Shown here: one piece after another, positions 1-6,783 of the stretch
Layout: every line of letters starts with the position of its first letter
How positions within the stretch are numbered: position 1 is the first letter of the stretch
DNA from: Alphaproteobacteria bacterium
Lineage (GTDB): Bacteria > Pseudomonadota > Alphaproteobacteria > Rhizobiales > Devosiaceae
NCBI GenBank assembly: GCA_018820005.1
Contig: JAHJOS010000442.1
Coordinates: 1 to 16,362, forward strand
DNA: 16,362 nucleotides
Direction: 5' to 3'
Notes under the pieces: generated by a model
Database searches by the model: none
The model's input: the letters and a program-made list of their open reading frames with translations, nothing else
Told to the model about the DNA's origin: nothing
Program-made: the position numbers and the translations under genes

Positions 1-1
1 G

Positions 2-952
2 TCCACACTGCTGCGCATGATTGCCGGCCTTGAGGATGTTACTGCCGGCGAGATCGAAATCGGCGGCAAGGTGGTCAACGAGCTGCCGCCGGTGCAGCGC
101 GGCATCGCTATGGTATTCCAGAGCTATGCGCTTTACCCGCATATGACGGTTTTCGAGAACATTGCCTTTCCATTGCGCGTCGAGAAGCTCTCCTCCGACG
201 AAGTCAACACGCGCGTTCACGCCGCCGCCAAGGTGCTCCAGCTTGAGCCGCGCCTGCAGCACCGTCCCGGCCAGCTCTCCGGTGGCCAGCGCCAGCGTGT
301 CGCCATCGGCCGCGCCATCGTGCGTCAGCCCAAGATCTTTCTGTTCGACGAGCCCCTCTCCAACCTTGATGCTGCGCTCCGTTCCGAGATGCGCATCGAG
401 TTGATGGAGCTGCACAAGCGCCTCGGCTCGACCATGATTTACGTGACCCACGATCAGGTCGAAGCCATGACAATGGCCGACAAAATCGTGGTGCTCGACG
501 CTGGCGAGATTTCCCAGGTCGGCTCGCCACTCGAACTCTATCACAAGCCGGATAACCTGTTCGTGGCAGGCTTCATCGGTAGCCCCAAGATGAATTTTAT
601 CAGCGGCACAGTTGCTAGTGCCGATGGCACCACCATCACCGTCGACCTGGGCGCGCTGGGCGCAATTGCCCTGCCACGCAGCACCAAGCTTGGCGCAGGG
701 CAGGCCGTGACCCTCGGGGTGCGGCCCGAGCATCTGCGCCTGGGCCAGGGCGATTTCACACTCTCCGTCACCCCCAACATCGTTGAGCACCTCGGCATTC
801 ATACCGTGGCCTATTCAACGCTCCAGGGCGGCGAGAACTTCATCGCCCTGTTCGAGGGCGCGCCTCAAATCAACGAGGGCGCGGCGTCAACCATCGGTTT
901 CGCGCTCGATCAGGCGCATCTGTTCGACTCGGCCGGCTTGGCGGTCTACTAA
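2..952 (+). CDS. Sugar-type ABC importer ATP-binding protein (5' end missing)
   Basis: This is the ATPase subunit of an ABC importer of the MalK/UgpC/MsmX type, which powers uptake of sugars or glycerol-phosphate compounds at the inner membrane. The frame is open to the window edge and begins at STLLRMIAGLEDV, just after the Walker A lysine, so about 40 N-terminal residues lie outside. Counting the visible S as 1, one sees the Q-loop (FQSYALYPHMTV), the signature LSGGQ at 92-96, Walker B with D116-E117 and the switch histidine H150. From about residue 184 (FIGSPKMNFISG) a C-terminal TOBE/OB-fold region follows, which is typical of the carbohydrate (CUT1) class. The permeases and binding protein are presumably upstream. 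The RpiR regulator and hexosaminidase downstream suggest an amino-sugar oligosaccharide as substrate, but that is inference. The family call is secure; the substrate is not. Confidence 0.93.
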   Translation, partial: STLLRMIAGLEDVTAGEIEIGGKVVNELPPVQRGIAMVFQSYALYPHMTVFENIAFPLRVEKLSSDEVNTRVHAAAKVLQLEPRLQHRPGQLSGGQRQRVAIGRAIVRQPKIFLFDEPLSNLDAALRSEMRIELMELHKRLGSTMIYVTHDQVEAMTMADKIVVLDAGEISQVGSPLELYHKPDNLFVAGFIGSPKMNFISGTVASADGTTITVDLGALGAIALPRSTKLGAGQAVTLGVRPEHLRLGQGDFTLSVTPNIVEHLGIHTVAYSTLQGGENFIALFEGAPQINEGAASTIGFALDQAHLFDSAGLAVY

Positions 953-970
953 CCGCCAGAGGCCGGAGCC

Positions 971-975
971 GGGAG
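971..975 (+). promoter_or_regulatory. Shine-Dalgarno site that fixes the RpiR-family start
   Basis: GGGAG sits 8 bases before the ATG at 984. It supports that start over an upstream in-frame ATG at 783, which lies inside the preceding ABC gene. Confidence 0.6.
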
Positions 976-983
976 ATGCAGGC

Positions 984-1850
984 ATGCTGGATATCGTCGG
1001 ATTGTTGCAGACCGAGAAGAACGAGTTCACTCGATCTGAACGCGCGCTGACCGAGATCGTCTTGGCCGACGTTGATGCCGTGCTTAAGCTCTCGATCGTG
1101 GATCTGGCAGCGCAGGCCGAGGTCTCCCCGCCCACCGTCACCCGCTTCTGTCGCCGCCTCGGCTGCGACAGCTATGCCGATTTCAAGGTGCGCCTGGCGC
1201 AGTCCCGCTTTGTCGGACAGCGCTATTTCGCGCCGGCGGCCGGTCCATCGAGCGTGCATGAAATTGCCCAAGGGGTGGTGAACGGCATCCAGTCGATCAT
1301 CTATGAAACCTTTGACCACCTCGACTTTGCCGCTGTTGAACGAGCGGCTGAAAGTCTGGTCAAATCCAGTTTCGTGCTCTCGTTCGGTTCGGGCGGCGCG
1401 TCATCGATGATGGCCGGTGAGGTGGAGGCGCGCCTGTTCCGGCTGGGCCTCAAGGTTGCGTCCACCGACGATCACCAGCTGCAGATGATGCGCGCGGCCG
1501 CCGCCCCTGCTGGCACGGTCATCGTTGCGTTCTCGCTTTCTGGCAACAATGCGCAACTGGCCAAAACCCTTGCAGTTGCTGGAGAATATGGTCTGACACG
1601 CATCGTCGTCACGCGCTCGGCGTCTCTTGTTTCAGCACAGGCCGACATTCTGCTGCCGGTCAACTGGCATGAGAACGCCGACATTTTGCGCCCGACGCCG
1701 GGTCGCTATGCCTTTCTGGCCACCATCGACGTTCTGTCCCAGACGGTTGCCACGCGCCTTGGTCCGCCTGCGGTAGCCGCCATGCGGCGTATCAAGCACC
1801 AATTGGTCGTCAACCGCGACGGTGAAGACGGCCAGCCGCTCGGAGACTGA
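984..1850 (+). CDS. RpiR-family transcriptional regulator (HTH + SIS domain)
   Basis: A 288-residue DNA-binding regulator. The N-terminal HTH_6 domain covers about residues 1-75, with the helix-turn-helix in LAAQAEVSPPTVTRFCRRLG. A sugar isomerase (SIS) domain spans roughly 115-265. Its ligand loop FSLSGNN has S184, S186 and G187, matching the SxSG signature that binds phosphosugars in this family. RpiR/HexR/MurR-type proteins usually sense sugar phosphates or amino-sugar phosphates and control nearby catabolic genes. The gene starts 31 bases after the ABC ATPase and ends 59 bases before the hexosaminidase, so it probably belongs to the same operon and controls it. An N-acetylamino-sugar phosphate is a reasonable guess for the effector. 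A possible binding site is described at 5512-5526. The family call is firm; effector and targets are inferred. Confidence 0.92.
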   Translation: MLDIVGLLQTEKNEFTRSERALTEIVLADVDAVLKLSIVDLAAQAEVSPPTVTRFCRRLGCDSYADFKVRLAQSRFVGQRYFAPAAGPSSVHEIAQGVVNGIQSIIYETFDHLDFAAVERAAESLVKSSFVLSFGSGGASSMMAGEVEARLFRLGLKVASTDDHQLQMMRAAAAPAGTVIVAFSLSGNNAQLAKTLAVAGEYGLTRIVVTRSASLVSAQADILLPVNWHENADILRPTPGRYAFLATIDVLSQTVATRLGPPAVAAMRRIKHQLVVNRDGEDGQPLGD

Positions 1851-1859
1851 ACGTCCCAC

Positions 1860-1873
1860 GCCTGGCGGCAGGC
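1860..1873. repeat. Small hairpin between regulator and hexosaminidase genes
   Basis: GCCTG and CAGGC form a 5-bp stem with a GCGG loop. No T-run follows, so it is not a convincing terminator. It may be an RNA-processing or stability hairpin, or chance in GC-rich DNA. Confidence 0.25.
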
Positions 1874-1909
1874 TATCGCTCCAGTCGTCATTTCCATTAG
1901 GACTACCCC

Positions 1910-3922
1910 ATGACTACAGCGTTTTCATTTGCCACCACCTGGACCCCTGCCACTGATGGCGAGCCGCTGGGCTATGGGCTTGAACTGACCAATATCGGTG
2001 ATGTTCCGGTCAGCGGTTTTCAGCTTGGGTTTTCCGGTCCAGCGCGGATTGATCCAACGGCGACGCTTGAAAATGGTAGTCTTCTCAAACGCTTGTCCAA
2101 TCATTCCCTGATCGCGCCACCCGATGGTCTGGTGCTGGCACCCGGCGAAACCTGGACCTCGGTGGCGCGGGGATTGTCCTATGGCCTGCGGCACTGGAGC
2201 GATGGCGCCAACAGCGCCTATGTCGTGCTGGCCGATGGAACGACAGTCACCGTTGCTACGACGCCGACCAGGGGCAAGGGCAACAATGCGCCGCTCCTCA
2301 AGGGCGCGGCGCGCTTCCCCGTGCCGGCAAAGGCGCCGGTGCCCGTCTCGATTATTCCCTGGCCTCAGTCGGTGGCAACGACCGGTGCGCGCACCGCGCC
2401 CGCGGGGTTGGACCTGCAGCCAGAGGGGGCGGATGCAGAGCAGGCAAGCCTGGGTTTTGCACGCGTCTTGCACGCTCTTTTCCCGGTGGAAGCCTTGGCC
2501 AGGACTGCTGCTGAAGGCGGTATGCCTGTCGTTGTCGCGCACAAGGCGGGTCTGGCGCCCGAAGGCTATGAACTCAGCTTCACCGTGACCAGCGCCAAGG
2601 TCGTCGCCTCCAGCCGCCAGGGCATGTTCTATGGCCTGGTGACACTGGGCCAGATCCTGCGCGGCGCGCGTCTGCATCCGCAGACATTTGTGTTTCCCAC
2701 CGGTGGGACCATCATCGATGCGCCTGGCTTTGCCTACCGCGGTACCCATCTCGATGTCGCGCGGCAGTTCTATACCTCGACCGAGGTCAGCCAACTGCTC
2801 ATGGTCATGGCCTGGAACAAGCTCAACAAGTTCCATTGGCACCTGAGCGAGGATGAGGCCTGGCGGCTCGAAATCGATGCCTATCCCCAGCTGACCGAGA
2901 TCGCGGCCTGGCGCGGCCATGGCAAGGCACTGCCGCCGCTATTGGGATCAGGCCCCGAGCCGACCGGCGGCTATTATACCAAGGACGCTGTCCGAGAAAT
3001 CGTATCACTGGCGGACTCTGTTGGTATCACCGTCATTCCCGAGATCGACATGCCGGGCCATTTTTATGCGGCGCTGCAGGCGCTGCCCGAGCTGCGCGAT
3101 CCCAATGAGACCGGCGAATACCAGTCCGTACAGGGCTTCCCCAATAACAGTCTCAACCCGGCCTATGAGCCGGTCTATGAATTTGTCCAGACGATCGTCG
3201 ATGAAGTGCTTGAGCTGTTCCCTGCCGGCATCTTCCACCTGGGTGCTGATGAGGTGCCGCTGGCGGCCTGGTCGGGTTCGCCGCTGGCCCTCGACATGAT
3301 CGAGGCGCGCGGCGGCATCGAGATGCGGCGCAAGCACGAACGCCAGTTCAACCAGCTGGGCAATCATGGTGGCGCCGACGAAATCGAAGGCTCGCCCACC
3401 GCGTTGATCCAGGCCGCCTTCATTCGTCGCGTGCACGACTACATTGCGTCGAAGGGCGCCATCACCGGCGGCTGGGAAGAGGCTGCCCATGGCGACGCGG
3501 TCGACAAGGAAAAGAGCTATGTGATCGGCTGGCGCAATGTCGAGATCAATGCGCAGCTGGCCGAGCGCGGCTTTGACATCGTGGTCTCACCCGGGCAGCG
3601 CTATTACCTAGACATGGCCAATAGCCTTGCCTGGACCGAGCCCGGCGCCGGCTGGGCGGGTTGGTCGGGTCCGCAGGAGACCTATGAGTTTGAGGCCCGC
3701 GCAGGCTTTTCAGAACAAGGCCTCAAGCACCTGCTGGGCATCCAAGCCTGTATCTGGAGCGAGTCCATGACCGATCGCGCCATATTTGATCGCCTGGTGT
3801 TTCCGCGGCTGTCGGCCATTGCCGAGGCCGGGTGGACCACGCCGGAGCGCAAGAGCTGGGACCGCTTCAAGGCCCTGGTGGGCACGATGCCGGTTCTTTA
3901 TGGGCACTGGGCTGCGGACTAG
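1910..3922 (+). CDS. Beta-N-acetylhexosaminidase, glycoside hydrolase family 20
   Basis: A 670-residue exo-acting enzyme that removes terminal GlcNAc or GalNAc residues by substrate-assisted catalysis. Residues 1 to about 120 resemble the chitobiase-type N-terminal carbohydrate-binding-like domain. A GH20b-type domain starts near 144 (PVSIIPWPQSV), and the catalytic barrel begins near 273 (GFAYRGTHLDVARQF). Hallmarks are HWHLSEDEAWRLEI from H309, the catalytic Asp-Glu pair D447-E448 in HLGADEV, and downstream pocket tryptophans in GGWEEA and CIWSES. The start ATG follows an AGGA ribosome site at 1898-1901. The N-terminus has no hydrophobic signal peptide, so the enzyme is predicted to be cytoplasmic and to act on imported chito-oligosaccharides or cell-wall fragments. 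This fits the preceding ABC importer ATPase and SIS-domain regulator. The stop codon lies inside a perfect palindrome shared with the convergent gene. Confidence 0.95.
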   Translation: MTTAFSFATTWTPATDGEPLGYGLELTNIGDVPVSGFQLGFSGPARIDPTATLENGSLLKRLSNHSLIAPPDGLVLAPGETWTSVARGLSYGLRHWSDGANSAYVVLADGTTVTVATTPTRGKGNNAPLLKGAARFPVPAKAPVPVSIIPWPQSVATTGARTAPAGLDLQPEGADAEQASLGFARVLHALFPVEALARTAAEGGMPVVVAHKAGLAPEGYELSFTVTSAKVVASSRQGMFYGLVTLGQILRGARLHPQTFVFPTGGTIIDAPGFAYRGTHLDVARQFYTSTEVSQLLMVMAWNKLNKFHWHLSEDEAWRLEIDAYPQLTEIAAWRGHGKALPPLLGSGPEPTGGYYTKDAVREIVSLADSVGITVIPEIDMPGHFYAALQALPELRDPNETGEYQSVQGFPNNSLNPAYEPVYEFVQTIVDEVLELFPAGIFHLGADEVPLAAWSGSPLALDMIEARGGIEMRRKHERQFNQLGNHGGADEIEGSPTALIQAAFIRRVHDYIASKGAITGGWEEAAHGDAVDKEKSYVIGWRNVEINAQLAERGFDIVVSPGQRYYLDMANSLAWTEPGAGWAGWSGPQETYEFEARAGFSEQGLKHLLGIQACIWSESMTDRAIFDRLVFPRLSAIAEAGWTTPERKSWDRFKALVGTMPVLYGHWAAD

Positions 3923-3937
3923 ACCGCGGTCTAGTCC
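3916..3937. terminator. Perfect 22-base palindrome, candidate bidirectional terminator
   Basis: The half-site GGACTAGACCG is followed directly by its exact reverse complement. As RNA it can form a 9-bp stem with a CGCG loop from either strand. It covers the TAG stop of the hexosaminidase (3920-3922) and lies 31 bases from the stop of the convergent metallopeptidase gene. No T-run follows, so it is not a classical intrinsic terminator. A protein-binding site is the alternative. Confidence 0.5.
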
Positions 3938-3967
3938 AGCCACCGGACCTCACCATCCGGCGTCGCC

Positions 3968-5452
3968 TCAACCCCAGGGGTTCTCGACCATCGGCCAGAT
4001 GGTGCGGGGCGCTTTACGATAGTTGGTCTCTGCCGGGCGGTTCGGGTAGGCCTGCCCGGCCGAGCAGTAGATGATCTCGGCGGCAATCTTGCTGAAGCTG
4101 TCGTAGAAGTGGTTGGTCGACTTGATCAGCAGGATCTTGCGCGATGTCGGATCGATCCCCAGCGCGGAAAACAGGCTGGGGTCAAAGCTCTGCGCCCGGG
4201 TTGAATTGAGGATGACGTCGATGCCGTCAAACGAGATCCATGCCGCGTCGCCAAACGGGGCGTAGCTGTCGCCGAACCGCATCTGTGCATCGCGCACCAG
4301 CCGGTTGACCCGGACGATTTTGTCGATTGGATTGCCGGTGAGCGGTGCTGATTTGGCGCCGAACCGAAGCGGGATTTCGGCGCCTTCGCCGGCCGCCATG
4401 CAGATCTGCACGGCCATGGGATCCCAGATGGTCCCGACGGCGATATCGGTAGCGCCCCGTTCGATCAGTTCGGCCAAGATCACCGTGGCGTCGCCTGCGG
4501 TACCGCCGCCCGGATTGTCCCAGACATCGGCGATGACAACGGGCCCGGCGGTTGCTGCCATGGCCTGAGCCACCGCAGTCTTTTCGTCCACCTGCGCCAC
4601 CATGAAGGTGCCGCGCTTTTCAAAGAGCTCGCGACCCAGTTTTTCGGCCAGGGCGGCGCCGGCAGCTGCATTGTCATCGGTCACCGCAATGACCTTGGTT
4701 CCCATCTCTGGGACGTCACCGGCCATGAAGCCATGCACAACCGAAAGCGACAGCAGGCCCGGTTCGGACTTTTCGAGCGCGAACAGCCGGTCGACAAAGC
4801 CGCGCATGGGCTGCTTGCTGGTGGGGAACACGTCAATCATCCGGCAGTCGAATACCGACATGACCGGCTTGATCTCGCCCTTGAGCGTTCTGGCCGCGAT
4901 ATCCCAGAGGTCGCGTGCCCGATCGACGAAATCGGTATGGGGAAATTCCTTGAAATAGACAAAGAAATCCGCCGCCGCTGCCCGCTTGGCGGTCAGATGA
5001 CTATGCGGGTCAAGCTCAGCGCAGACAAGGACGTCCGGGCCTACGATGGCCCGGATACGGCTCAGCAGATCGCCCTCGGGATCGTCATAGCCCTGGGCCA
5101 CCATGGCGCCATGCAGACCTAGCACCACGCCATCGACCGGCATAGCAACCTGTAACTGGTGCAGAATATCGTCGCGCAGCTCTTCATAGGTTGCGCGCGC
5201 AATCAGCCCCGCCGGGTCGGCCCAGCTGGCACTGCCCTCGATCAGCGTCCAGCCCAATTTGGCACAGACTTCGCGGCCGACGGTGATCGGCGCGGTGCAT
5301 AGGGTCGGCGTCGCCGGATGCATGCCGGGCGCGGCATGCAAGGATGCCTCAAAGGCGCGCTTGTCGATCGCGATGGGCGAAAATGTATTGGTCTCGGTGG
5401 CCAGAGCGGCGGTGAAAACGCGCACGTGGAAACTCGCAGGAAAAAGGGTCAT
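3968..5452 (-). CDS. M81-family metallopeptidase (microcystinase C / MlrC-like)
   Basis: A 494-residue zinc enzyme of the MlrC-like family. The founder, MlrC, cleaves linear peptides left by microcystin breakdown; most homologues have unknown substrates. The N-terminal signature RVFTAALATETNTFSP is present. Metal ligands are visible as D148 and H150 in AELDPHSH and H172 in EFPHTD. The 2- and 22-residue spacings match the zinc triad reported for MlrC (Asp167, His169, His191, from memory). GLHGAM and a C-terminal domain ending ENPWG complete the fold at the family's usual length. I chose the ATG at 5452; an in-frame GTG at 5512 would add 20 residues but has no ribosome site and overlaps the likely operator. 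There is no signal peptide. The gene is divergent from the RidA/SDR/PLP operon, suggesting shared control and a role in peptide or amide breakdown. Confidence 0.9.
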   Translation of the reverse strand: MTLFPASFHVRVFTAALATETNTFSPIAIDKRAFEASLHAAPGMHPATPTLCTAPITVGREVCAKLGWTLIEGSASWADPAGLIARATYEELRDDILHQLQVAMPVDGVVLGLHGAMVAQGYDDPEGDLLSRIRAIVGPDVLVCAELDPHSHLTAKRAAAADFFVYFKEFPHTDFVDRARDLWDIAARTLKGEIKPVMSVFDCRMIDVFPTSKQPMRGFVDRLFALEKSEPGLLSLSVVHGFMAGDVPEMGTKVIAVTDDNAAAGAALAEKLGRELFEKRGTFMVAQVDEKTAVAQAMAATAGPVVIADVWDNPGGGTAGDATVILAELIERGATDIAVGTIWDPMAVQICMAAGEGAEIPLRFGAKSAPLTGNPIDKIVRVNRLVRDAQMRFGDSYAPFGDAAWISFDGIDVILNSTRAQSFDPSLFSALGIDPTSRKILLIKSTNHFYDSFSKIAAEIIYCSAGQAYPNRPAETNYRKAPRTIWPMVENPWG

Positions 5453-5511
5453 GCTGCGCCAGCCAGAACAGGCGGCTGTCTCCACGATAACATGGGGTTT
5501 CACTGCAATCA

Positions 5512-5526
5512 CGTAAGAAATTTACA
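5512..5526. promoter_or_regulatory. Inverted repeat resembling an RpiR/HexR-type operator
   Basis: CGTAAGAAATTTACA contains GTAA-N5-TTAC with dyad symmetry. It matches 11 of 15 positions of the HexR box TGTAATTAAATTACA, quoted from memory. It lies directly before the -35 element of the ridA-side promoter and upstream of the divergent metallopeptidase gene, so one bound regulator could control both. The RpiR-family protein at 984-1850 is a candidate, but binding is inferred only. Confidence 0.4.
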
Positions 5527-5554
5527 TTGAAGCAGGCATTTTAGGGCAGATAAT
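5527..5554 (+). promoter_or_regulatory. Sigma70-like promoter of the RidA operon
   Basis: TTGAAG (5527-5532) and GATAAT (5549-5554) are separated by 16 bases, a good match to a housekeeping promoter. Transcription would begin near 5561 and leave a leader of about 60 bases before the ATG at 5622. The region is locally AT-richer than its surroundings. Confidence 0.5.
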
Positions 5555-5611
5555 GCGTTTTATGGGCGATATGCTCCCTGCACGAGAAACTGGCTTACAT
5601 AAATTCACCTT

Positions 5612-5615
5612 GGAG
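5612..5615 (+). promoter_or_regulatory. Shine-Dalgarno site that fixes the RidA start
   Basis: GGAG, 6 bases before the ATG at 5622, favours that start over an in-frame ATG at 5553, which overlaps the predicted -10 element and would add 23 atypical residues. Confidence 0.6.
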
Positions 5616-5621
5616 TTGCCG

Positions 5622-6005
5622 ATGCCGATCAAACGCTATGGTGCAGACAAAGCGGGTGCCGGCGGCCAGAACCTGCCCTTCGCGCGCGCCGTGGAAGCTG
5701 GCGGCTGGCTCTATGTTTCTGGCCAGGTGGCCATGCAGGACGGCGAGATCGTCCGCGGCGGCATCGTCGAGGAAACCCACCTCACCATCCAGAACATCAT
5801 CGCCATCCTCACCGAGGCCGGCTACGGGCTCGAACATGTGGTGCGCTGCGGCGTCTGGCTGGACGATCCGCGCGACTTCTGGAGCTTCAACGGCGTCTAT
5901 AAGAGCTATTTCGGCGAGCATCCGCCGGCCCGCGCCTGCGTGCAGAGCCATATGATGGTGGACTGCAAGGTCGAGATCGACTGTGTCGCCTATAAGGGGC
6001 CCTGA
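5622..6005 (+). CDS. RidA (YjgF/YER057c/UK114) family deaminase
   Basis: A 127-residue protein, the usual size of this trimeric cytosolic family. RidA itself hydrolyses reactive enamines and imines, notably 2-aminoacrylate formed by PLP-dependent serine and threonine dehydratases, to ketoacids and ammonia. The sequence shows YVSGQVAM at 31-38, the central HLTIQNI helix, and the C-terminal block PPARACVQSH...CKVEIDCVAYKG. R104 corresponds to the active-site arginine (Arg105 in E. coli RidA) and E118 to the conserved glutamate, so it keeps the residues of the active deaminase group. It is the first gene of a three-gene operon, one base before the SDR gene. The PLP enzyme two genes on is a plausible source of its substrate. 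Family certain; exact substrate open. Confidence 0.92.
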   Translation: MPIKRYGADKAGAGGQNLPFARAVEAGGWLYVSGQVAMQDGEIVRGGIVEETHLTIQNIIAILTEAGYGLEHVVRCGVWLDDPRDFWSFNGVYKSYFGEHPPARACVQSHMMVDCKVEIDCVAYKGP

Positions 6006-6006
6006 G

Positions 6007-6783
6007 ATGACCGCATCGCCCTTTCGCCTGGACGGCAAGACCGTGCTGATCTCTGGCGCCGGCGGCGGCATTGGCCGATCGCTGGTTGCTGCCTTCCGGG
6101 CAGCGGGCGCCAGCGTCATCGGTGCTGACCGCGACGCAGACCTCCTGGCTGGGCTCGATCTGGCTGGCACGGTGCTGTTTGACCAGGCCGATGCCAAGGG
6201 CACGCGCAGCGCCATTGAGCATCATCTCAAGCAATTTGGCGCCCCCGATGCTGTGGTCTCCAATGCCGGCTTCACCCGCGCCGAAACGCTCGATCAGCTC
6301 GATGACGACGTCTGGGCGTCCGAACTCGCGATCAATCTGAGTGGCGCCTATGCCATGACGGACCCGATCGTTGCCGCCATGGCTGCGCGGGGCAGGGGTA
6401 GCCTCGTCTTCATCTCCTCGGTTAATGCCCTGGGCCATTATGGCAACCCGGCCTATTCGGCGGCCAAGGCGGGCCTGGTCGCCTATGCCAAGGCCATTGC
6501 CGTTGAGCGTGGCGGCCGCGGCGTGCGGGCCAATGTGATCTGCCCCGGTTCCGTGCGTACTCCGGCCTGGGATCATCGGCTTGAGGCTGACCCGACCCTG
6601 CTCGACAATGTGCTGCCGCATTATCCGCTCGGCCGCATGGTGCTGCCCATGGAAGTGGCCAATGCGGCGGTGTTCTATTGCTCCGATGCCGCGTCGGGCA
6701 TAACCGGCACGGTGCTGCCGGTCGACGCTGGCCTGACCGCCGGCAATCTGGTGTTCGTTGACGAGGTCCTGAGGGGCAAATGA
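6007..6783 (+). CDS. Short-chain dehydrogenase/reductase (classical SDR)
   Basis: A 258-residue NAD(P)-dependent oxidoreductase with a Rossmann fold. The cofactor loop SGAGGGIG is at 16-23, the SNAG motif at 85-88, and the catalytic tetrad is complete: N110, S137, Y150 and K154 (YSAAK). After the second strand, D41 in GADRD is typical of NAD rather than NADP preference. The ATG at 6007 is one base after the RidA stop, with AAGGGG upstream; an in-frame ATG at 5983 lies inside ridA. The 3' end overlaps the next gene by 4 bases, indicating translational coupling. The substrate cannot be read from sequence. In this operon a hydroxy acid, beta-hydroxy amino acid or derived ketoacid would make sense, but that is inference. 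Confidence 0.92.
   Translation: MTASPFRLDGKTVLISGAGGGIGRSLVAAFRAAGASVIGADRDADLLAGLDLAGTVLFDQADAKGTRSAIEHHLKQFGAPDAVVSNAGFTRAETLDQLDDDVWASELAINLSGAYAMTDPIVAAMAARGRGSLVFISSVNALGHYGNPAYSAAKAGLVAYAKAIAVERGGRGVRANVICPGSVRTPAWDHRLEADPTLLDNVLPHYPLGRMVLPMEVANAAVFYCSDAASGITGTVLPVDAGLTAGNLVFVDEVLRGK

Noticed and set aside
783..983. Upstream in-frame extension of the RpiR-family gene to an ATG at 783.
   Set aside because: It overlaps the ABC ATPase gene, has low-complexity Arg/Ser-rich residues, and the ATG at 984 has a good ribosome site and begins the family fold.
5453..5512. A GTG start at 5512 that would add 20 residues to the metallopeptidase.
   Set aside because: No ribosome site, it lies in the inverted repeat/promoter region, and the family signature begins shortly after the ATG at 5452.
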